Notes under the pieces: generated by a model
The model's input: the letters and a program-made list of their open reading frames with translations, nothing else
Database searches by the model: none
What the model was told of the DNA's origin: nothing
From: Pedococcus bigeumensis
Lineage (GTDB): Bacteria; Actinomycetota; Actinomycetes; Actinomycetales; Dermatophilaceae
Length of the DNA stretch: 64,000 nucleotides
NCBI RefSeq assembly: GCF_006438965.1
Contig: NZ_RCZM01000001.1
Location: 311,097 to 375,096, forward strand
Direction of reading: 5' to 3'
Made by a program: the position numbers and the translations under genes
Shown: piece after piece, positions 36,465 through 45,035 of the stretch
Position numbering within the stretch: position 1 is the stretch's first letter
Layout: every line of letters starts with the position of its first letter

Positions 36465-37628
36465 GTGAGCCTCGACTTCCGCCCGCTGACCGAGTCCGAC
36501 CTCGATGCGATGCTGGACGTGCGGGTCAGGGCGTTCGGGCCGATGTCGGGTTCGGGAGCCGGGCTGTGGCGTGCGGTCAACACCGAGCTGATCGCCGACG
36601 GGCGGCAGTTCGGCGTCTTCGACGGGGACCAGATGGCCGGGTGCGGCAAGGCCCGCGGGTTCGAGCAGGCGTGGCACGGTCGGCTGGTGCCGATGGCCGG
36701 GATGGCCGGGATCACCGTGCTGCCCGAGTTCCGCGGCCGGGGGGTGGGGACGCGGCTGATGCGCGGACTGTCGGAGGTCTCGGTCGCGCGAGGGGAACCG
36801 ATCTCCGCGCTCTACCCCGCGACGGTGCCGGTCTACCGCCATCTCGGCTGGGAGCTGGTCGGTGCGCAGAGTCGGTACGCCCTTCCCGCAGCTCAGCTGA
36901 GGACCCTCGGTGGCGACACGCGGCTGCGGAGGGTGGGGACAGACGACATCCCGGAGCTGCGCGAGCTGTGCGCGGCGGCCCTGAGAGGGGGCCGTGTCAG
37001 CGGGCCGCTGCTCTGGCCGGAGAACGAGTGGCTCCGCCGGGTGACCGACGCCGAGACCTTCATCTACCGGGCCGACGACGGCGTGGTCGTCTACGGCTGG
37101 CACGGCAGCGACCTGCTGGTGCATTTCCTGTGGGGTGCGACGGAGAGCACCCTGCGCAGCCTCTGGGCCGTGGTGGGTTCGGGCTCGTCGGTGGCCAAGA
37201 CAGTGCATGCCTACCTGTCCCCGGACGACCCGCTCTTCTGGCTGTTGCCCGAGGAGGCCGGGCACGAGGTCGAGCAGCACGGGTGGATGCTGCGGATCCT
37301 CGACGTGGCAGCTGCCCTGACGGCGCGCGGCTACCCCGCCGGTGTCGACGGGTCGTTCACGTTCAGCGTCGCTGACGGCCAGGGTGATGCTGACGCCGGC
37401 GGGTACCGGCTGACCGTCGGCAGTGGCGAGGGGACCGTGGAGCGGACGCCGGCGGCCCAGCCGGAAGCCCTGCGGCTCACGAGCCGCGGGCTCGCCGCGC
37501 TCTACGCGGGCCGACCGCTCGCGGCCATCAAGGCTGCGGGGCTGGGCTCCGGCGGCGATTCTGGGGCGGCCGAGCTCATCGACTCCGTGTTCGCGACTTC
37601 CACCGCCTACCTGACCGACTACTTCTGA
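36465..37628 (+). CDS. Eis-family GNAT N-acetyltransferase
   Basis: 387 residues from GTG 36465. Three parts match Eis: an N-terminal GNAT domain with ITVLPEFRGRGVGTRLM (~88-104, acetyl-CoA loop), a second degenerate GNAT region, and a C-terminal sterol-carrier-like domain (GSFTFSVAD, LTSRGLAALYAG). The protein ends in a free Phe (YLTDYF), as in Eis, where the C-terminal carboxylate acts in catalysis. Mycobacterial Eis acetylates aminoglycosides and other amines at several positions; the natural substrate here is unknown. It stands alone, convergent with the phosphatase gene downstream. Confidence 0.87.
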   Translation: MSLDFRPLTESDLDAMLDVRVRAFGPMSGSGAGLWRAVNTELIADGRQFGVFDGDQMAGCGKARGFEQAWHGRLVPMAGMAGITVLPEFRGRGVGTRLMRGLSEVSVARGEPISALYPATVPVYRHLGWELVGAQSRYALPAAQLRTLGGDTRLRRVGTDDIPELRELCAAALRGGRVSGPLLWPENEWLRRVTDAETFIYRADDGVVVYGWHGSDLLVHFLWGATESTLRSLWAVVGSGSSVAKTVHAYLSPDDPLFWLLPEEAGHEVEQHGWMLRILDVAAALTARGYPAGVDGSFTFSVADGQGDADAGGYRLTVGSGEGTVERTPAAQPEALRLTSRGLAALYAGRPLAAIKAAGLGSGGDSGAAELIDSVFATSTAYLTDYF

Positions 37629-37634
37629 GGTCTC

Positions 37635-37649
37635 GCGGGCAGCGCCCGC
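37635..37649. terminator. Hairpin between convergent genes
   Basis: GCGGGC-AGC-GCCCGC sits in the 40-bp gap between stops at 37628 and 37669. Short but GC-rich; no U-tract. Confidence 0.5.
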
Positions 37650-37668
37650 CAGGACGACGTGGCGCGTG

Positions 37669-38460
37669 TCAGCTGCGCTTGGCGAAGGCCTCGGCGGCGT
37701 GGCGACGGACGGCGGCATACGTGCCCTTGTCAGCGGCAGCGATGATGCCGGGCGTGAGAACCGTTGGGGAGTAGGGCGTTCCGTCGGTGTGCCCGACGAA
37801 GCCACCCGCCTCGGTGACCATCAGCGAACCGGGCGAGTGGTCCCACGGACTGTTGCGGGCGTAGAGGATGTAGTCGGTCGCGCCCTCCATCAGGCGGGGG
37901 TAGTCGACGCCGCAGCAGACCCACGAGCCGACGAGTGCGGGCAGCTTCCCGAGCGAGTGCCCGCGCAGCGGCCAGATCGACGTGACGCCGCGAGGATCCT
38001 CGTCGTCGGCGACGGGCTCGCGGACGACGCGCTCGCCGTCGCGGTAGACGCCGGCACCCTTCTCGGCCACCCAGGCGACCTCGTGCTCGGGCTGCCAGAT
38101 CCAGGCCCGCACCGTCTCGCCACGGACGACCTCACTGACCATGACAGCGTGGTCGGGGGAGCCGTGGACGAAGTTCTTGGTGCCGTCGACCGGGTCGACC
38201 GTGAACGCGTGCTCGGCCTCGACGTAGCGGTCGAGGGTCGTCGGGTCGGCAGAGGTGAGCTCCTCGCCGAGGATGAACGCACCGGGAAACGCGGCCGACA
38301 GCTCGCGGGTGAGGATCGCCTCTGACTCGTGGTCGGCGATCGTGACCAGGTCGCCCGGGTTCTTCTCCATCACCTCGCCGTCGGCCAGCGCGCGGAACCG
38401 CGGCGTGATGACGTCGGCCGCGACTGTCTTCATCAGGTCAAGCACCTGTTGGGTGTCCAC
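37669..38460 (-). CDS. hisN: Inositol monophosphatase-family phosphatase, probably histidinol-phosphatase (HisN)
   Basis: 263 residues from GTG 38460; GTG 38478 would add six residues. The metal-binding motifs are GEEL (Glu, ~71), DPVDGTKNFVHG (~94-105, DPxDGTxxF) and SPWDHSPGSLMVTEAGG (WDxxxGxxxxxEAG). These define the Mg2+/Li+-sensitive phosphatase family. Actinobacterial HisN, which dephosphorylates histidinol-phosphate, is the closest in length and motif spacing, but no other his genes are near. An inositol- or fructose-bisphosphatase role is possible. Confidence 0.8.
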   Translation of the reverse strand: MDTQQVLDLMKTVAADVITPRFRALADGEVMEKNPGDLVTIADHESEAILTRELSAAFPGAFILGEELTSADPTTLDRYVEAEHAFTVDPVDGTKNFVHGSPDHAVMVSEVVRGETVRAWIWQPEHEVAWVAEKGAGVYRDGERVVREPVADDEDPRGVTSIWPLRGHSLGKLPALVGSWVCCGVDYPRLMEGATDYILYARNSPWDHSPGSLMVTEAGGFVGHTDGTPYSPTVLTPGIIAAADKGTYAAVRRHAAEAFAKRS

Positions 38461-38548
38461 GACCCCACCGTTCCACACCGGCCGACCGCACGGTCCATCG
38501 GTCCGTGGTTGCCTCGCCCATCGCCAAGGGCCCGGCCATGCGTGGGAC

Positions 38549-38608
38549 CCCCACGACTTTGAAGGATTCTCCGGATCCTGACCCGGAGAATCCTTCAGGG
38601 TCGCGGGG
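38549..38608. repeat. 60-bp palindromic repeat, upstream copy
   Basis: Core GAAGGATTCTCCGG - ATCCTGAC - CCGGAGAATCCTTC is a perfect 14-bp inverted repeat. Outer arms CCCCACGAC / GTCGCGGGG also pair with one mismatch. The element ends 6 bp before ATG 38615. A matching copy in the same orientation is at 39645-39704. Confidence 0.85.
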
Positions 38609-38614
38609 CTGTGG

Positions 38615-39628
38615 ATGACGGACGAGGCGGTGGCAAGCGTCAGCCAGAGTGGTCGAATGCCGGTCGACTGGACGACGCTGCGTCAGCACGCGACGCGCCA
38701 GTCCGACCTGCTCACCCGGCGGCAGTGTCTGGCCGCAGGGATGACGGACGATGCGCTGCAGTGGCGCGTCTCGTCGGGCCGATGGGCTCGGCTGCGCGTC
38801 GGCGTCTTCCTCACGAGGCCGGGACGGGACGACTGGCACGTCACGGCGACCGCTGACCTCCTGCGGTGCCTGTCGGGCGCGCCCGCCGCCGATGCGGCCT
38901 TCTGCGGTCGCTCTGCCCTCTACCTGTGGGGCCTGGAGCGCAAGCCGCCGGTGGTCACCGAGGTGGTGGTTCCCTACGAGCGTGCCATCGCCTCTGGACC
39001 GACCCTGATGGTGCGACGGTCGGTGCGGTGGGAGGACCTCGTGGATGAGACGGCGTACCCGTGGCGCACCACGCTCCCCGCCACTCTCCTGGACGTGGCC
39101 GCCAGGGGGTCCGCGATCGATGCGCTCTCTGCCGTCGCCCGCGCTGTGCAGAAGGAGGTCGTCTCGGTCGGCGAGCTTCGCGGAGAGCTCGCCAGGCGGC
39201 AAGGGCACCGCCACAGCCGCGTCCTCGGTCCCGCCCTGGCGGACGTCGAGGAGGGTGCCCAGAGTGGCGCCGAGGTGCTCTATGTCCGCGATGTCGAGCG
39301 CGCTCACGGGCTGCCCAGCACGACACGACAGGCGCTGTCGGACGTCGGTCGTCGACGGTTGCACGACAACGAGTACGCGGGCTACGGCCTGGTTGTCGAG
39401 GTGGACGGGAGGCTCGGCCACGAGCAGTGGCAGGACCGGGTGAAGGACGGTCGGCGGGACCGCCAGCTGCTGTCCACCGCCCGCGCCACCACCAGGGTCT
39501 TCTGGGCCGATGTTGCGGTCACGCCGTGCGACACCGCGGTGGACATCGGGGCAGTCCTGCGCGCTCGCGGGTGGCCCGGCCGTCCCCGTCGCTGCAGACG
39601 TGCCGGCTGCGCGGTCCCGCCCGGCTGA
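38615..39628 (+). CDS. AbiEi-like N-terminal domain fused to DUF559/Vsr-like nuclease domain
   Basis: 337 residues from ATG 38615, though without a clear Shine-Dalgarno because the 60-bp repeat occupies that place. The N-terminus (LRQHATRQSDLLTRRQCLAAGM..ALQWRVSSGRWARLRVGVFL in pieces, ~15-65) is the winged-helix seen in AbiEi antitoxin-type proteins. The C-terminus carries VVEVDGRLGHEQW ... DGRRDRQL, the E-VDG-H-D-RD pattern of DUF559/Vsr-type PD-(D/E)XK nucleases. Such fusions are common solitary genes in actinobacteria, without proven function. No partner toxin is adjacent. Being flanked by two 60-bp repeats suggests a cassette that moves or was inserted. Confidence 0.75.
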   Translation: MTDEAVASVSQSGRMPVDWTTLRQHATRQSDLLTRRQCLAAGMTDDALQWRVSSGRWARLRVGVFLTRPGRDDWHVTATADLLRCLSGAPAADAAFCGRSALYLWGLERKPPVVTEVVVPYERAIASGPTLMVRRSVRWEDLVDETAYPWRTTLPATLLDVAARGSAIDALSAVARAVQKEVVSVGELRGELARRQGHRHSRVLGPALADVEEGAQSGAEVLYVRDVERAHGLPSTTRQALSDVGRRRLHDNEYAGYGLVVEVDGRLGHEQWQDRVKDGRRDRQLLSTARATTRVFWADVAVTPCDTAVDIGAVLRARGWPGRPRRCRRAGCAVPPG

Positions 39629-39644
39629 CAACCTCGTGCCTTGA

Positions 39645-39704
39645 CCCCGCGGCTTTGAAGGATCGTCCGGATCCTGACCCGGGAAATCCTTCAGAGTCGC
39701 GGGG
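39645..39704. repeat. 60-bp palindromic repeat, downstream copy
   Basis: Same length and orientation as 38549-38608, with outer arms CCCCGCGGC / GTCGCGGGG and core GAAGGATCGTCCGG - ATCCTGAC - CCGGGAAATCCTTC. The inner stem is less perfect here. It lies 16 bp after the AbiEi-like gene. Confidence 0.85.
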
Positions 39705-39766
39705 TGGAACGGCATGGGCGAGGTGGCGGCGGCAGGCGGCGGCGCGCGGGTAGGCTCGCGGACGAG

Positions 39767-40933
39767 ATGAGTGACTACCCCACACAGACGTTCCCGTCCC
39801 CGGATGTGCCCGCCACCGAGGTGATCAGCACCGGTCAGCAGGCTCCCGCCGCGGCACCGGCCACCCCGACGCAGGCCGTCCCCGCCCCGACGCAGGCCGT
39901 CCCCGCCCCGACGCAGACCACCCCGGCCCCGCAGGCAGCCCCAGCCAGCACCGAGGGTGAGCCGCCCGTGAACCCGGCGGACGCGGCATACCTGCCGGCG
40001 CGTGAGCCGGTGGCGGCGCCGCTGCCCGGCGAACCCGGCCACGGCAAGCCCTTCGTCACCATCGTGCTGCCCTGCTTCAACGAGGCCGCGCACGTGCTCC
40101 AGGAGATCGACCGGATCACCGTCGCGATGAACGCCAGCGAGTTCACCTACGAGCTGTTGTGCATCGACGACGCCTCCACGGACAACACCCTCGAGGTGCT
40201 TCGCGACGCGGCCAGCCGCTACGCCAACATCCGGGTGATGCCGTTCCGCCGCAACGGCGGCAGTGGCACGGCCCGCCGGATCGGCACCCAGCAGGCGTTT
40301 GGCGAGATCGTGGTGTGGACCGACGCGGACATGACCTACGAGAACGAGCGGATCCCCGAGCTCGTCCGGATCCTGCGCGACGACGACTCCTACGACCAGG
40401 TCGTCGGCGCCCGCACCACCGAGGAAGGTACCCACAAGTGGGCGCGTGTCCCGGCGAAGTGGCTGATCCGCAAGATCGCCGAGAAGCTCACCAACCAGAC
40501 GATCCCCGACCTCAACAGCGGGTTGCGTGCGTTCCGGCGCGAGGTGTCGCTGCCCTACCTGCGGCTGCTGCCACCGGGATTCAGCTGCGTCACGACGATC
40601 ACGCTGGCGTTCCTGTCCAACCAGCACGACATCAAGTACGTCCCGACGAGCTATGCCAAGCGGGCCGGCGTCAGCAAGTTCCACTTCGTCCGCGACGCCT
40701 ACCGCTACATCCTCCAGGTGCTGCGCATGGTCATGTACTTCGACCCGCTCAAGGTGCTCATGCCACCGGCCCTCTGGCTGATCGTCATCGGGCTGCTCAA
40801 GGGCATCGTGGACATGTTCCGCCACCCGTTCTACTTCCCGGCGAGCACGGTGCTGCTCATCGTCAGCGGGATCATGATCGGTTCCCTGGCGCTGCTGTCC
40901 GACCTCGTCGTGCGGTCGCGGACGGGCGTGTGA
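39767..40933 (+). CDS. Polyprenyl/dolichyl-phosphate GT2 with long Pro/Ala/Thr N-terminus
   Basis: 388 residues from ATG 39767; -10-like TAGGCT at 39751-39756. The first ~75 residues are disordered, with a PAPTQAV repeat. The GT2 domain then opens FVTIVLPCFNEAAHVLQEID, with LLCIDDASTDNTLEV, RNGGSGTARRIGTQQAFGE and WTDADMTYENE (DAD metal motif). PDLNSGLRAFRRE and the C-terminal pair of helices (MPPALWLIVIGLLKGIVD; STVLLIVSGIMIGSL) match DPM-like enzymes of glycan clusters. It starts a second surface-glycan operon (39767-44896). Confidence 0.85.
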   Translation: MSDYPTQTFPSPDVPATEVISTGQQAPAAAPATPTQAVPAPTQAVPAPTQTTPAPQAAPASTEGEPPVNPADAAYLPAREPVAAPLPGEPGHGKPFVTIVLPCFNEAAHVLQEIDRITVAMNASEFTYELLCIDDASTDNTLEVLRDAASRYANIRVMPFRRNGGSGTARRIGTQQAFGEIVVWTDADMTYENERIPELVRILRDDDSYDQVVGARTTEEGTHKWARVPAKWLIRKIAEKLTNQTIPDLNSGLRAFRREVSLPYLRLLPPGFSCVTTITLAFLSNQHDIKYVPTSYAKRAGVSKFHFVRDAYRYILQVLRMVMYFDPLKVLMPPALWLIVIGLLKGIVDMFRHPFYFPASTVLLIVSGIMIGSLALLSDLVVRSRTGV

Positions 40934-41009
40934 GCGCGCGTCGGTATGCCGCGCTGTCGGCCCCTGAGCTGGCGTGCGGCCGCGCGCAGTCGGCTGGGGG
41001 ACGGCTTCG
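40934..41009. other. 76-bp gap inside a glycan operon
   Basis: It holds one GTATGCCG motif (40944). GTG 40974 is in frame with the next gene but has no better ribosome-binding site than GTG 41010. Confidence 0.4.
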
Positions 41010-42932
41010 GTGACGCCCAGCGCTGCCCTCAAGGTCGCCGTGGTCGGCCCCACCCATCCGTACAAGGGCGGCGTGGCTGCCCACACGACCAGCCTCGCGC
41101 ACGAGCTGGCCGAAGCGGGGCACGACGTGACCCTGGTGTCCTGGTCGCACCTCTACCCTTCGAAGCTCTACCCGGGTGAGCAGGCCGTGCCCGGCGGCGC
41201 CCCGGACGTCGAGTCGTTTCCGCGCACGGTCCGCGCCCTGAGCTGGGCCCGTCCGGACACCTGGGTGCGCACCGGTCGCCGGCTGCGCAGCTTCGACGTC
41301 ATCGTCGTGGTCCACGTGATCCCGGCTGTCGTGCCTGCCCACCTGGCCCTGCTGCGCGCGGCGGGCGTGGGTCGCCGAAACGCCCAGCGGGGTATCGGAC
41401 ACGCAGGCCCTCGCACCGTCGTGATCGCCCACAACGTGCTGCCGCACGAGACGCACCTCGGCGACCGCGAGCTGATGCACACCTTCTTCGAGCGCGTGGA
41501 TTCCGTTCTGGTGCACAGTGATTCGCAAGCGCGGATCGCCTACGAGCTCGGTGCACCGAGGGTCTCGGTCACCGACCTGCCACCGCACCTGCCGGGTGGC
41601 GCACCAGTGGAGCGCGCGGCCCACGAGGGTCCGCCGCGACTGCTCGCCCTGGGGATCGTCCGGGACTACAAGGGTGTCGACCTGCTCATGGAGGCGCTCG
41701 CTGAGGTGCCCGGCCCGACCCTGACCGTGGCCGGCGAGATGTGGGGAGCCAGCGGCGACCGCGTCAAGGAGCTGGCCCAGGACCCGCGGCTGCGGGACCG
41801 GGTCGAGGTCCACGGCGGCTACGTCCCGGCGGATCGGCTGGCACCGCTGCTCGCCTCCCACGACGTGCTGGCCCTGACCTACCGCAGTGCCACGGCTTCG
41901 CAGAACGCGCTGCTCGGCCAGCACCACGGACTGCCCGTGCTGGCCTCCGACGTCGGCACGTTCGCCGGCCAGGTGAGGGATGGCGTCGACGGGCTGCTGG
42001 TGCCGCCGGGGGACAAGCAGGCGCTGGTGGACGCCCTCCAGAGACTCGCCGAACCCGGTTGTGCCGACCAGCTGCGGTCCCAGGTCCGCCAACCCGACCT
42101 CTCGGGGCCCTGGGCGCGCTACGTCGGGACGATCGAGGCTCTCGCCGCGGTAGAGCCCGCCGCCGAGCCGGACGACCACGGGTCGTCCGAGGACGCTCCG
42201 GCCACCGGGGCTGCTGCCGTCGTCGGCCACCTCCGCCACCGCACCTCCAGTGCCGTCCGAGCGGTCGTCGCAGCCTCACGGCCCGAGGTCGAGCTGGGCA
42301 GGGGCGACCTCCCGGAGTGGATCCACGCCTCCGACATCCTCGCTGACGGCCAGGACGCCGACGACGCCAAGGCGTTCGCCCGCAGCCTCGGCCTGCCGCG
42401 CTGCAGCGACGGGATCGCTGCCTGGGCAGCCCTGGGCGCGCTCGCTGCGATCGTCCGGGTCCGCGACGACGGCCGCCGCAGCGCGGTCATCGTCGACGAG
42501 TCCGGCAGCCGCTCGCCGCTGTCGAAGTGGGCCCGCGCCATCGGGTTCGCCCCGGTGGAGCTCGAGCTGACCGGCCACCGCTCGAGCGTCGAGGTGCTCG
42601 ACGTCGACACCGCATCGCTCGACGTCATCGTGCGACTGCATCCGGGGGGCTGCGACGCCGACGACATCGACGAAGCCATGAGCCAGGCTTCCTGGGCACT
42701 GAAGTCCGGTGGGTTGCTCTGCGTGACGCTGCCGGTCGGTCACTCCGGAGCCGAGGGTGCGCTCGGGCCGGCCGACGTCCGCGCGGTCCTGGCGCGCTCC
42801 CACGACTTCGGGTTCGTTCTGGTGGGCGATCTCGACGGCGACATCGCCGGACGCATCCGGATGGCATCGGACACCTCCACTCGCACCGACGCGGCATACG
42901 GGCTGCTCCGGTTGACGCTGCGGAGGCGCTGA
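41010..42932 (+). CDS. GT4 glycosyltransferase fused to a degenerate methyltransferase-like domain
   Basis: 640 residues from GTG 41010. Residues 1-~380 form a GT-B enzyme of family 4: VAVVGPTHPYKGGVAAHTTSLAHEL, HNVLPHETHLGDRELM, LLALGIVRDYKGVDLLMEAL (donor-side Lys) and LTYRSATASQNALLGQHHGLPVLAS (EX7E-like region). After a spacer, residues ~400-640 look like the second half of a Rossmann methyltransferase (LDVIVRLHP, EAMSQASWALKSGGLLCVTLP, VLARSHDFGFVLVG). A clear glycine-rich SAM motif I is missing. Gene coupling to a flippase-like gene suggests polymer assembly. Confidence 0.75.
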   Translation: MTPSAALKVAVVGPTHPYKGGVAAHTTSLAHELAEAGHDVTLVSWSHLYPSKLYPGEQAVPGGAPDVESFPRTVRALSWARPDTWVRTGRRLRSFDVIVVVHVIPAVVPAHLALLRAAGVGRRNAQRGIGHAGPRTVVIAHNVLPHETHLGDRELMHTFFERVDSVLVHSDSQARIAYELGAPRVSVTDLPPHLPGGAPVERAAHEGPPRLLALGIVRDYKGVDLLMEALAEVPGPTLTVAGEMWGASGDRVKELAQDPRLRDRVEVHGGYVPADRLAPLLASHDVLALTYRSATASQNALLGQHHGLPVLASDVGTFAGQVRDGVDGLLVPPGDKQALVDALQRLAEPGCADQLRSQVRQPDLSGPWARYVGTIEALAAVEPAAEPDDHGSSEDAPATGAAAVVGHLRHRTSSAVRAVVAASRPEVELGRGDLPEWIHASDILADGQDADDAKAFARSLGLPRCSDGIAAWAALGALAAIVRVRDDGRRSAVIVDESGSRSPLSKWARAIGFAPVELELTGHRSSVEVLDVDTASLDVIVRLHPGGCDADDIDEAMSQASWALKSGGLLCVTLPVGHSGAEGALGPADVRAVLARSHDFGFVLVGDLDGDIAGRIRMASDTSTRTDAAYGLLRLTLRRR

Positions 42933-42950
42933 CATGACAGAGGCATCACG

Positions 42951-44006
42951 GTGACCCGGTCCCGCCTCTTCTCAGGACTGCGAATCCTGTTGGCCCTGTT
43001 GGTCGTCGCCGCTGTCAGCATCGCCGTGGCGCGCAACTGGCGGGACGTGTCGGCCGACATCGGACGGATCGACGCCGGGACGTTCGCCCTCGCAGCAGTG
43101 CTCGTCTGCCTGCCCCCGCTCTTCACGGTCCTGGGCTGGCGCATCCTGCTGGCTGACCTCGGGTCCCCGCTCCACCTCGCGCCGGCCGGCGGCATCTTCT
43201 TCGTGGGCCAGCTGGGCAAGTACGTCCCGGGCGCGGTCTGGAGCATCGTCGCCCAGGCCGAGATGGGGGTACGGCTGCACATCCCGCGCCGCCGAATGGC
43301 GGTGGTGGCGTTCGTGTCGGTCGCGATCGCCGCGATCTGCGGCCTGATCGTCGGTGTCCCCGCGCTGCCGCTGCTCATCACCCGCGACGACTCCGCGGCG
43401 AAGACCGGGTGGGTGGTGCTGCTCGCCATGCCGCTGCTGGCCGTGGTGCTGTGGCCGCGGTTGCTCAACTGGGCCATCGCGACGGTGCTGCGGATCCTGC
43501 GCCGGGAACCGCTCGAGCGCCAGCTCTCCGGCCGCGCCGTGCTGTCGGCCACGCTGCTGTTCATCGGCGCCTGGGTGTGCTCGGGCTTGCACGTGCTCGT
43601 CCTTGCGCGGGCGACCAGCACCGACTACGAGACCGGCCAGCTGCTCCTCGCGACCGTGTCGGGTTTCGCGCTCGCTTCCTCGCTGGCGATGTTCAGCGTC
43701 GTCCTGCCCGCGGGAGTCGGCGTCCGTGAAGGGGTGCTGGTGCTGATCCTCGCGCCGGTCACCTCCACGTCCGCGGCGACCGCGGTCGTGGTGATCTCGC
43801 GCTTCCTCACCGTGGCGGCCGACGTCGTCTTCGCCTTGCTCGGGTGGGCCTACGCGCGCTCGCACCACCTCCTCACCTCCCCTCAGGAACGCGAGCACGA
43901 CCACATCGTTGTCGACCCGTCCGACGGCGACGACAGTGATGACAGTGATGGCGGCGGGGAAGCGCTCGAGTCGCAGGCTCCCGGCCCGAGGAGCCCGCGG
44001 TCATGA
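42951..44006 (+). CDS. Lysylphosphatidylglycerol synthase-TM/YbhN-like membrane protein
   Basis: 351 residues from GTG 42951. About eight helices of the LPG_synthase_TM family, with the conserved FFVGQLGKYVPGAVWSIVAQAEMG block (~80-103) and SMAMFS-like/VVLPAGVGVREGVLVL (~245-260). These proteins include the flippase part of MprF and free-standing forms in glycan clusters, where they are thought to move a lipid-linked intermediate. There is no synthase domain. The tail is highly acidic (DPSDGDDSDDSDGGG). The stop overlaps the next gene by ATGA, so it is cotranscribed with the methyltransferase. Confidence 0.82.
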   Translation: MTRSRLFSGLRILLALLVVAAVSIAVARNWRDVSADIGRIDAGTFALAAVLVCLPPLFTVLGWRILLADLGSPLHLAPAGGIFFVGQLGKYVPGAVWSIVAQAEMGVRLHIPRRRMAVVAFVSVAIAAICGLIVGVPALPLLITRDDSAAKTGWVVLLAMPLLAVVLWPRLLNWAIATVLRILRREPLERQLSGRAVLSATLLFIGAWVCSGLHVLVLARATSTDYETGQLLLATVSGFALASSLAMFSVVLPAGVGVREGVLVLILAPVTSTSAATAVVVISRFLTVAADVVFALLGWAYARSHHLLTSPQEREHDHIVVDPSDGDDSDDSDGGGEALESQAPGPRSPRS

Positions 44007-44896
44007 GCGGAGAACCCGCTGGTGCGGACCTCCCCGACGACGTGCCCACCAATGCCGAGCCCACCAACGCCGAGCCCACCAATGCCGAGCCCACCAACAG
44101 CGAGCCCACCAGACGGGCGGAGCAGCTTGCCTACTCCGAGCTGATGGGCGCGATGCTCGACGAGAAGAAGCGGCGCCAGAAGGCCCAGAAGATCCTCGCC
44201 GTCGTGCGCCACGCGCTCGGTCGCGACGACCTGGCCGGTCTGCGTGCCCTCGACGTCGGCTGTTCGGCCGGCTTCATCGCCGACGAGCTGGCCCTGGCCG
44301 GGGCGCACACGACGGGCGTCGACATCGACGAACCCGGCCTGATCGCCGCGCGCGAGCGCTTCGGTGAGCGCGTCGAGTTCCGCCTGGCCCGCGGAGAGGC
44401 GCTGCCGTTCGAGGACGGCTCGATGGACGTCGTGGTGTTCAACCACATCTACGAGCACGTCGTCGACCCCGAGTCGGTCGTGGCCGACATCCACCGCGTG
44501 CTGAGCCCCACCGGCGTTCTGTACCTCGGCATCGGGCACCGTCACCAGGTCGTCGAGCCGCACTACAAGCTGCCGTTCCTGTCCTGGCTGCCCCGGGGCG
44601 CAGCCGACCGCTACATGCGGCTCACCGGACGAGGCGAGCACTACTACGAGCACTACTACTCCCGGGCCGGGCTGCGCCGCCTCTTCGCGGCGTTCGACGT
44701 CTGGGACTACACGCTGCCGGTGATCGCGGACAGCGGTGCCTTCGCCGGGACCGACCAGATCCCCCAGTGGGTGTCGCGTGTCCCCGCGCCGGTGCTCGAG
44801 CGGGCGGCGCCGATGGCCCCGACCTACATCTGGGCGGCCTTCAAGGACGCCGCACCGGCAGGTCCGACGCTGCGCGTCAGCCCCGTTCACCTCTGA
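44003..44896 (+). CDS. SAM-dependent methyltransferase with EPTNA repeats
   Basis: 297 residues from ATG 44003. The N-terminus has four 15-bp-coded repeats, EPTNA x3 then EPTNS (~16-35). Class I methyltransferase motifs follow: RALDVGCSAGFIADEL (~84), TGVDIDEPGLIAA, GEALPFEDGSMDVVVFNHIYEHV and LSPTGVLYLGIG. The C-terminal half (HYKLPFLSWLPRGAADRYMRL, HYYEHYYSRAGLRRLF) is typical of glycan-cluster methyltransferases that act on lipid-linked or polymer sugars. It is the last gene of the 39767-44896 operon. The repeat number may vary between strains. Confidence 0.82.
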   Translation: MSGEPAGADLPDDVPTNAEPTNAEPTNAEPTNSEPTRRAEQLAYSELMGAMLDEKKRRQKAQKILAVVRHALGRDDLAGLRALDVGCSAGFIADELALAGAHTTGVDIDEPGLIAARERFGERVEFRLARGEALPFEDGSMDVVVFNHIYEHVVDPESVVADIHRVLSPTGVLYLGIGHRHQVVEPHYKLPFLSWLPRGAADRYMRLTGRGEHYYEHYYSRAGLRRLFAAFDVWDYTLPVIADSGAFAGTDQIPQWVSRVPAPVLERAAPMAPTYIWAAFKDAAPAGPTLRVSPVHL

Positions 44897-44904
44897 CCGG
44901 CCAC

Positions 44905-44943
44905 CCTGACCGAGCCGCCTGACCGAGCCGCCTGACCGAGCCA
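44905..44943. repeat. Three 13-bp tandem repeats after a stop codon
   Basis: Three units of CCTGACCGAGCC(G/A) at 44905-44917, 44918-44930 and 44931-44943, starting 9 bp after the methyltransferase gene. Confidence 0.8.
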
Positions 44944-44964
44944 CTCGACCTGGCCACAGACGCA

Positions 44965-45000
44965 GGTATGCCGCCCGCTGAGGCCAGCGGGCGGCATACC
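44965..45000. terminator. Perfect 16-bp hairpin terminator built from two GTATGCCG motifs
   Basis: GGTATGCCGCCCGCTG pairs perfectly with CAGCGGGCGGCATACC around loop AGGC, between convergent genes (stops at 44896 and 45036). Both arms contain the window-wide 8-mer. Confidence 0.8.
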
Positions 45001-45035
45001 AAAGGTGGTGCGTGGGCGTGCGGCCCGTGGCGCGG

